A DNA stretch of 64,000 nucleotides, taken from positions 11,555,264 to 11,619,263 of the forward strand of contig NC_079975.1 of the NCBI RefSeq assembly GCF_029852145.1, in the 5' to 3' direction. This document shows positions 57,708 through 64,000 of the stretch, piece by piece; the stretch's first letter is position 1, and every line of letters starts with the position of its first letter. This DNA is from Microplitis mediator (Eukaryota > Arthropoda > Insecta > Hymenoptera > Braconidae). The position numbers and the translations under genes are program-made. A model generated the notes under the pieces. That model was not told where the DNA came from. It worked only from the letters and a program-made list of their open reading frames with translations, and ran no database searches.

Positions 57708-59201
57708 ATGGAGCAAGAGAAGGCGAAACGACTGATGAATGAAGCAATAGATACGAATGGAAGCGACGAAGTGACGACAATAATAAGACGATACGGGTTG
57801 TCATACGTACCAGAATGGAGGGAAGGATATACGCTAATTATAAGGGCACTGCTACGAAAAAAAGAAGAGGCGGTGGAAGCCCTCATTATGAATAATGCAA
57901 ATGTAAATGGACCAAGTCACGCAAACTCCATAGTCCCATTATGCAGAATTTTGAAATATTCGAACACGGAATTGGCATGGTTACTCATAGCTCGAGGTGC
58001 AAATATCAATTCGAACAATGATGACAGTGGAAATCGACCGATACATCAACTCGTGATCGCTGTTGGGCAGGAAGCAGGAGCGAACAGGACAAGGTTGGCG
58101 GAAATAATGGAATATATGCTACAGAATGGAGTCGAGGTAGAGGCAAGAAATCGTGAAGGAATGACAGCTGCGCACCTGGATGTACGACAAATGTACATGG
58201 GAATATTTAATTTGTTCACTGAACACGACGTGAATATGGACATCGAAGATGAAAAAGGAAGAACACCACTATTTTATGCAGTGGAATATGGACAATCGGA
58301 AAAGGTAAACGCATTATTAAAACAAGGGGCTAGAGTAAATCATAGAGATTGCTATGGAATGACACCGCTGTTCATGATATTTAAAAAAATTTTAACTCGC
58401 CGGTATGAAGGGGACAATTTATACAGTCCAGAGCACATAAGGAAGATGGAAATAACGAAAATGCTAATAAGATTTGGAGCCAATGTCAATCAGCAGACAA
58501 CTAATGGGGACGTAACACCATTGCACCTAGCCGGAGCGAGAGGATATGATGAGATTGTAACAATGCTGCTGGAAAATGGGGCGGATGTTAATTTAAAAGA
58601 CAAGAAAGGAAGATACGTTGTACAATACTGCAGATATGCGCGGCAAGATGATAATTTGCCTGAAGGATACGAAAAAGAGCCGGACGAAATATGGCCAGCC
58701 ACTGAGGGACACGTCAGTTGGACGCATTTAATAATCAGACAGTTCCTCATAAAGAAAAGAGTTATGGGAGACATGATAAACCAGGATTTGGAGCTGGAGT
58801 TATTGTACTTGAAGCAGGATGAAGAGGACTATGAAGTAAAATGTAAAGAGGAAGTGGAAGAAATGAAGGAGATTGTCTTAATACGCCAAGGAGAAAGAAA
58901 GGTGACACCTATCGACGTGTGGAAAGCATCAACGGAAAGTATGAGGCGATTTATCAGACATAAAGACTTTGTCCGAAATCTTCAACGAGGAAAAATCGGC
59001 CACTACGGATATGAAATGTTGGAAAAAGTCGTAGCAGCAAGATTCAGGGAAAAGCTTATCAAACGGGCTATTCGGGTGTTAAATAACGCGACAAGAAACA
59101 GCAAGATACCATTAGAAGATTTGCCAAAGTATGTGTTGGATGAAATCGTTGGTAATATTAATAATGAAGAACTCATCAAAATGACGCGCATGGACCAATA
59201 A
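57708..59201 (+). CDS. Ankyrin-repeat protein with PRANC/F-box-like C terminus
   Basis: A 497-residue protein starting 125 bases after the pol stop, with a good context (gagaaaagATGG). Residues ~40-300 hold about seven ankyrin repeats. The clearest are GRTPLFYAVEYGQSEKVNAL (185-204) and VTPLHLAGARGYDEIVTMLL (269-288), ending in LENGADVNLKD. Residues ~340-460 are charged and helical. The end carries KIPLEDLPKYVLDEIVGNI (466-484), an LP..V/I...I motif as in the PRANC or F-box-like tail known from poxvirus, Wolbachia and parasitoid-wasp ankyrin proteins, where it can recruit the SCF ubiquitin ligase. No signal peptide or membrane segment is seen. The protein occupies the env position of the gypsy element and shares its purine-rich coding strand. 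A possible splice acceptor (ttactctgttgacag, ~57673-57687) lies just upstream. Membership of the element is inferred; an adjacent host gene is the alternative. Confidence 0.85.
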   Translation: MEQEKAKRLMNEAIDTNGSDEVTTIIRRYGLSYVPEWREGYTLIIRALLRKKEEAVEALIMNNANVNGPSHANSIVPLCRILKYSNTELAWLLIARGANINSNNDDSGNRPIHQLVIAVGQEAGANRTRLAEIMEYMLQNGVEVEARNREGMTAAHLDVRQMYMGIFNLFTEHDVNMDIEDEKGRTPLFYAVEYGQSEKVNALLKQGARVNHRDCYGMTPLFMIFKKILTRRYEGDNLYSPEHIRKMEITKMLIRFGANVNQQTTNGDVTPLHLAGARGYDEIVTMLLENGADVNLKDKKGRYVVQYCRYARQDDNLPEGYEKEPDEIWPATEGHVSWTHLIIRQFLIKKRVMGDMINQDLELELLYLKQDEEDYEVKCKEEVEEMKEIVLIRQGERKVTPIDVWKASTESMRRFIRHKDFVRNLQRGKIGHYGYEMLEKVVAARFREKLIKRAIRVLNNATRNSKIPLEDLPKYVLDEIVGNINNEELIKMTRMDQ

Positions 59202-60869
59202 TTATAAATGTGCAAGGAAAAGTGAAAACAAAGAAAATAGTCGTTAATACGTGAATTAGCAAAAAAAATATATATATATATATGATAATGGAATATGATT
59301 ATTGAATGTATCAATAATTGTGTACGGAATTAATAAAGAATATAATTAACTCGAATTTCACCCTCTGATTTTTTTTTGTTGGTAATAATGGAAATAAGTT
59401 AGAATAAAAGAGTGGGAGGAAGAATTTTAAAATTTCACTGCATGAAAACCCGGTACCGGTAAACTATTCTTCTATTTTTACTTTCTGCTGCTTTCTATTG
59501 CATGGCTTCAGATCATATAAATGAAACTCTAATAAATTCTTTCTCCGGCTCGAGAAATTAATCAATAAGTGATAATAATAAATCTATAATTAAAATTTGT
59601 AGTATTATTTAAGTTAAGAATATAAATTACGAATGACTGTGCATAATTCCACGGGATATTTAATAAAATTGAGTGGGGAATAAATAAGAGGAGTGTAAGT
59701 ATAAAGAAAAGATTCATTTTATGCTAAGAAACACTGGGGTAAAGGAAGTAAAGAATTATATAACTATAAAGATAAAATTATTATGAAGATAGATGTAAAT
59801 GATAGTGGTAAGTAGTAATGATAATTAATTAGCTAGTATACGACTAATTGTGGACAGAGTAACGTTGCAGTCTGGTTATCCTCGGTACACACGGTTCCAG
59901 AGTTGACGAATGACGACAGTTCAATTCATCTAAATAAAAAAAAAAATATTTTTTTTTAGTATGATTAAGTTAATCTGGAAAAGAGAAAAAGGAAAATTAA
60001 ATAACTTACCGATCTTGCGGGATTTTACCTCCCTCACCTTTTCCTTCGCCATACAGGCTTAAATTTCATCCCCTTTCTCCCCAGTTATTTTTTTTCTCAT
60101 TAGGTTTGGTCGGTTGTTGATGTCTCTCTTATTTTTCTCGTTCGTGAACCCGTATTTTCCTCCCTTTTAATTGGAGTCAATGCGTGGCAGAAATAGGTGT
60201 TATTCGCATCTATATCGTGGGCATAGTAACAAATTAAGGTAGTAATTATATAGTTGAGTAAAGAAGAAATGATATTGTAGTATAGGTTGTAAATTACTCA
60301 CATTATATTGAAAAAAAAAGAATCAACCTTACAAATAAATGGGAAATGTACACAGTAGATCTTCTTCCCTTGTTAAACTCACTATTTTTTCTCGCAGCAT
60401 GCGAACAGGTGCGATTGGAACGGTTATAGTAAGTAAAATGTTAATTAAGCAGAACGAGAAAAGTATAAACTATAAATCTTTTCGAAAAAAAAGGGGAACA
60501 TGAGAAATAAATATTATTATAAAACAATTAAATTTTATTAATAATAGTAGGTAACGAGCTATGTATAATTTTTATCGTTATAAATAGACTCATTACAATG
60601 ATCACTTTAAAAGCACATCAACATTATATTTTTTTTGCTTTGTTGTTACGCGTTTAAAATAAGGAAATATTGGTTAAATATAAGAAAATTCAGCTGCTTT
60701 ACACAAAATATTAAAAATCCTTTCCTTTCAATACTCAAATTAGTCAAAAAAAAAATTTTTTTTCATGATTTAATGTCTACACTCACTAATATTCTAATAA
60801 TGGGAAAAGTAAAATGAAGTTACAGAAAAGGGGATGCGAAAAATTATTAAACGAGAGAGAAAGGAAAAA
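59202..60869. other. Spacer downstream of the ankyrin ORF
   Basis: An AATAAA at 59332-59337 could end the ankyrin transcript. No LTR matching 49187-49902 is seen. The rest, AT-rich with a few pyrimidine-rich stretches (60010-60180), shows no gene. On the other strand ATTAAA near 60768 may serve the minus-strand gene. Confidence 0.5.
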
Positions 60870-62264
60870 CTAGGCGGTTCTATCCAGTAAGTCCTGGATA
60901 TTGGTTAGAAGATTTCGAACTGGGCTCAGGTCACCTAAGTAGTGGTAGGGGTGGTGGCATTCTTCCAGGGCAATCTCGGCCCGAATCCACCGCCTTCTCC
61001 GCACCGCTACTACGCGATTGAGGGTGGTGAAAAGGTCCTTGAGAATGACTGGAAGTTGTAACCCGGTGAGGCAGGATACGTCATCCAGGAAAGTTAAACC
61101 CACAATCGGCGGGTAGCGGGCACGGCACAAGTACCACAGGGTATCCCTAAGCTGTTCAAGAATCTGAAAAAGGAAAGAAATATTTAAGGACATGTTCCAA
61201 AATTATATAGGAGGTAAAAACAAATACTTACAATCCGTGGAAGATGAAGCACACGATGGTTAAAAGCTCGCATCGAAACAAAATCCGACATATTTCGGTA
61301 GTTGATAATCTGAAAAAAAATAGATAAATAGAGAATGGATAAAATTTATTTTGTCATCCGAAAAAAAAAGGGGAATAAATGGGTGATGAAGGATTCAAGC
61401 TCATAAAGTAGATGTAAGAGTAAATTATATCTAAGCAGTTACAGTTTCCCTGCTCGAATGGAAGTGATAGCAATTAAATTTTTGAAGGAAATTTTTAGAT
61501 TATTAGAGAAATTCTACATTCTGGGAGTTGCTAATTAAAAGCCTGTAAAATTTTGTTTAGGAAATTATTAGAGTAAATGAATGATATAAGATTTTTTTTT
61601 ATCGAAAAAGAAATAAATAATAATGTTTTGGCAAATGAGGAATGAAAAGTCGAAATTTTTGTAGGAAACTGGAGATATATATATATATATTTTTTTTTCT
61701 CTCTTTCTCTTTCTCCAGCACGTTGAGAAAAAGGTATAACTTTTTCTGGTTTGAAATATTGAAATTGGGAGGAAAAAGTTGACAGGAAGTACTGAAAAAA
61801 AAAAACGAAAAAATAAAGAGAGAGAATTTTTGTTTTCGTGGGGAAGAGCGAATAGTTAAAGACATTTTAATCTCGCATTTCTTAGGAACTTTTAAGTTAT
61901 TATAGAATTTAAAACAGAGGAAAGATAATTATTACCCTTATAAGATGCGCAGATTTCAAAATATCGTACTTGTAGGAACACAGGTTGTAAAGCAAAATCG
62001 CTGAAAAAAAATCTTAACAGTTAAATACGGCACTAGCACTGAACACAAATTTTGAGATAAAAAAAAAAAAACAATAGGAAAAATCTGGTCGCACCAATTG
62101 ATATCACTGTAGCACTGAACAAAAAAAAAAACGTTGAATTTTTTTTATTATTTCACTCGGCAGGAAAGATTAATTTTCCTTATATATATATACATGCGTT
62201 ACAAATTATGATTGCGATTGATGCAGCTGTCAAGACTTGCTGCAAACAGCGTTGCAAGTTGGAT
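60870..62264 (-). CDS. Spliced host-type gene, last four exons, unknown membrane protein
   Basis: Minus-strand exons are 62264-62203, 62000-61936, 61309-61232 and 61163-60870. Each is bounded by a pyrimidine-rich ...CAG acceptor (TTTTTTTCAG, TTCAG) and, for the first three, GT donors (GTAACG, GTAATA, GTAAGT). The lengths (62, 65, 78, 294) join in a single open frame ending at TAG 60870-60872, giving about 165 residues in view. The start lies upstream, outside the exons I can see. The first two exons encode a hydrophobic stretch near LTAASIAIIISILLYNLCSY, probably a transmembrane helix. After it come charged helices and the ending NIQDLLDRTA. I do not recognise the family. The introns are short (<650 bp), typical for insects. 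It is the only clear non-transposon gene. Confidence 0.6.
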
Positions 62265-63129
62265 CTGAATAAAGTCAAAGGAATTTGGAAATAGGATATG
62301 GGTACAATAGATAAGGGGATCTCTCATCTAGAGACGTTATTAAAATGCATACTCTCCAACGGAAAAATATTGAATAATTGTTAGTTGCAAAAATATGATT
62401 TCGATTTTTGCCCCAGTAACGAAAAAAAAAAAAAGCACGAATAATAATTTCATTAAGTGGCGCATATGTCAAAATTTTATTTCTTTCTCCCCTTATAATA
62501 AAGTAATAAATACATGTGGGATGTTGCATGGTGACAATCTATAGCAATCTTGACATTTATTATTTATCTAAGAATTTTATGCAATTTCAAAATTTTTTTT
62601 TAGCTGAAAAAAAAAAAAGGTACAACAAATTAAAATAAAAAAAAAAAATAGATAGTAAAACAGCTCGATAGTGAAGATGTAATACCGGATGCAATAAAAT
62701 CAGTGATTTCGGGTGACCTTGCAAATTTCGAAAAATGTAAAATTATCAATTTTACAGCTAATAACTATTACTATGTAGGAAAAGAGGATGAGAAGGAATA
62801 GGATTATCATGAACTTGGTATGGCTGCCATTTTATTTTTGTTGAAAATTAATGTATCTTTCTCCGAATTACTCCAAAAAAAAAAATATGTACATGCAATA
62901 AATAGATAAATCTAATGGATCCGCATTGAAAAAAAAATTTTTTTTAATTAATTAAAATATATAAATAGTAGCTTGAAATAAAAATAATGATTGACAAACA
63001 AATTACTATAAAACTTATTTATTTAATCTTTCATTGATTTTAATAATCAAACGTTAATTTATAAATATTAAACTATAAAGACGGGAACATCATAAACGCA
63101 ATTAATAAATTATACAAAAATTAATAATA
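62265..63129. other. Upstream part of the minus-strand gene, no exon defined
   Basis: Further exons are expected here or beyond the window, but I could not define one with consistent phase. AT-rich with many A/T runs. Confidence 0.35.
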
Positions 63130-63780
63130 TTTATATATAGCATATTATAAATAACATATTTATGATAGATTTACCGTATTTTACTTGAAATGTCCACTTT
63201 AGTATCTTAAAATTACAATTTGTATTGGATCAGTTCAAAAGAAATGTAAATTTACAATATCGATTTTTTTTTATTTCCGAATGAAAATTGTAAATTTGAA
63301 TAATTTTCTTGTAAAAAGTTAAAACATTTTATGGTAATTTTAAAAACAGATCTTTTGTTGTGGTTTTACCAATAATAGCAGTAAAGTAAATCACAAATAT
63401 TTATGATAAATTTACCATCTCATAGTTGAAATGTACACTATAGTATCGTAAAATTACAATTTGTACCAGATAAATGTAAAAAAAAAAATGGAAAATTACA
63501 ATATCAATTTCTTATTCTTAAGAAAATAAGTAATTTTAAATTAGTGTTTGGTGGATATAAAAAAAAAAAAAAAAAAAATTAGTAGTAATTTAGAAATCAA
63601 ATTTTTGCCCAAAATTTACCAACAATTATGGTAAGTTTAATTACACGAATTTATAATAAATTTACCATATTGGTGTTAAAATTTTAACTATACTATTGTA
63701 AAATTACTATACGTATCTGATTCATACGAAAATAATGTAAAATAACAATTTTTTTGTGATTGTACAATTTGAATGTCATT
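63130..63780. repeat. Tandem repeat, ~240-bp unit, three copies
   Basis: Phrases 'atttatgataaatttacca', 'ttgaaatgtacactatagta' and 'taaaattacaatttgta' recur near 63160, 63400 and 63642. Each unit also carries a weaker 'aatttacaatat' box. The array lies between the minus-strand gene and the possible exon at the window end. Confidence 0.7.
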
Positions 63781-63938
63781 TTTACAGTGAGACATTGTAA
63801 TTTTACGAATATTGTTCACTGTTTAGTTTTACAATACGCTAATTTGTAAATTTCCATAACATATGGTTGGTAAACATATTGGAAATTTATTATTTCTTTT
63901 TAACAGTGTAGTGCACAAAAATAGATGTTTATTAATTC

Positions 63939-63984
63939 CTATGCAGCTGCGTCTGGAAGGGCGGGCGGCGTTTCCGACGAAAGT
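63939..63984 (-). CDS. Possible 3'-terminal exon of another minus-strand gene
   Basis: On the minus strand, a CATTTCCAG acceptor is followed by a frame reading LSSETPPALPDAAA and a TAG (63941-63939). An AATAAA-type signal (63933-63928) follows very closely. The local GC rise (gggcgggcggcg) also favours coding. The piece is short and could be chance. Confidence 0.25.
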
Positions 63985-64000
63985 CTGGAAATGAAAAATT

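Larger units (their letters stand above)
49187..59340 (+). mobile_element. Ty3/gypsy-like element with gag, pol and an ankyrin third ORF
   Basis: The element has a 5' LTR (49187-49902), a primer-binding-site-like sequence (49910), a 1.7-kb repeat-rich leader, gag, pol by -1 frameshift, and an ankyrin/PRANC-like ORF in the env position. An AATAAA follows at 59332. gag and pol show no stops or frameshifts. The three ORFs share the same purine-rich (A/G) sense strand. A sibling fragment lies at 1-2046. No 3' LTR is found between 59202 and the window end, so the right boundary given here is only the polyadenylation signal after the third ORF. Either the copy is 3'-truncated or the ankyrin gene is a neighbour. 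Confidence 0.8.

Noticed and set aside
57449..57886. 145-codon antisense frame across the pol-ankyrin gap
   Set aside because: It overlaps pol and ankyrin coding sequence in reverse, is Phe/Ser-rich and shows no family features.
61599..61865. 88-codon minus-strand frame between exons
   Set aside because: It lies in an intron with A/T runs and a TA tract, and its low-complexity Phe/Ser/Lys content gives no support.
1..64000. tRNA, rRNA or riboswitch genes
   Set aside because: I saw no convincing cloverleaf boxes or rRNA-like stretches by eye; a covariance-model search would be decisive.

Overview
The window looks like AT-rich repeat-dominated chromosomal DNA of an insect. Hymenopteran, perhaps a parasitoid wasp, is my best guess: the transposon mix (Ty3/gypsy, BEL/Pao, I-like LINE, a chuvirus-like glycoprotein relic) is insect-like, and an ankyrin protein with a PRANC/F-box-like tail recalls families known from parasitoid wasps, poxviruses and Wolbachia. 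The host assignment is inference. Almost everything recognisable is mobile-element DNA in nested layers. Only one spliced host-type gene (minus strand, near the right end) is supported.

Layout. 1-2046 is a dead, truncated pol copy of a gypsy family whose intact-coding sibling lies at 49-59 kb. 3.1-12 kb is a ~175-bp satellite array holding a full-length LINE (3300-10970, 12-bp target duplication). Its ORF2 is split at 5548 by a 2.3-kb TA-flanked inverted-repeat element, and both halves are otherwise open. 12.8-16.2 kb holds a palindromic minisatellite element, a three-copy tandem repeat and an element with 455-bp inverted arms. 16.7-19.1 kb holds a probable LTR piece and a broken chuvirus-like glycoprotein relic. 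19.5-27 kb is a ~165-bp satellite with a solo LTR (20045-21226) and a 2.4-kb, almost perfect palindrome. 27-33 kb is dispersed repeats and interleaved inverted repeats. Next come a solo LTR inside an (AT)n tract (33279-34359), a BEL/Pao integrase relic (34.5-36.3 kb), a GC-rich insert with an 8-bp target duplication (38161-38640), a degraded transposase-like gene (minus strand, 39.5-41.2 kb) and a BEL/Pao relic (42.7-48.3 kb) strikingly saturated with the word TCTCA.

The most interesting locus is the gypsy-like element from 49187: a 716-bp 5' LTR, a primer-binding-site-like sequence, a long tandem-repeat leader, gag (51641-52948), pol (52963-57582) and a third ORF (57708-59201). Gag and pol are linked by a perfectly phased T TTA AAC slippery site directly before the gag stop. 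The third ORF, where other elements carry env, encodes an ankyrin-repeat protein with a PRANC/F-box-like C terminus. Pol carries an AT-hook in a long linker between RNase H and integrase. No 3' LTR is visible, so whether the ankyrin ORF belongs to the element must be tested.

The right end contains a minus-strand gene whose last four exons (62264 to 60870) join in consistent phase and encode an unrecognised protein with one predicted membrane helix, then a ~240-bp tandem repeat.
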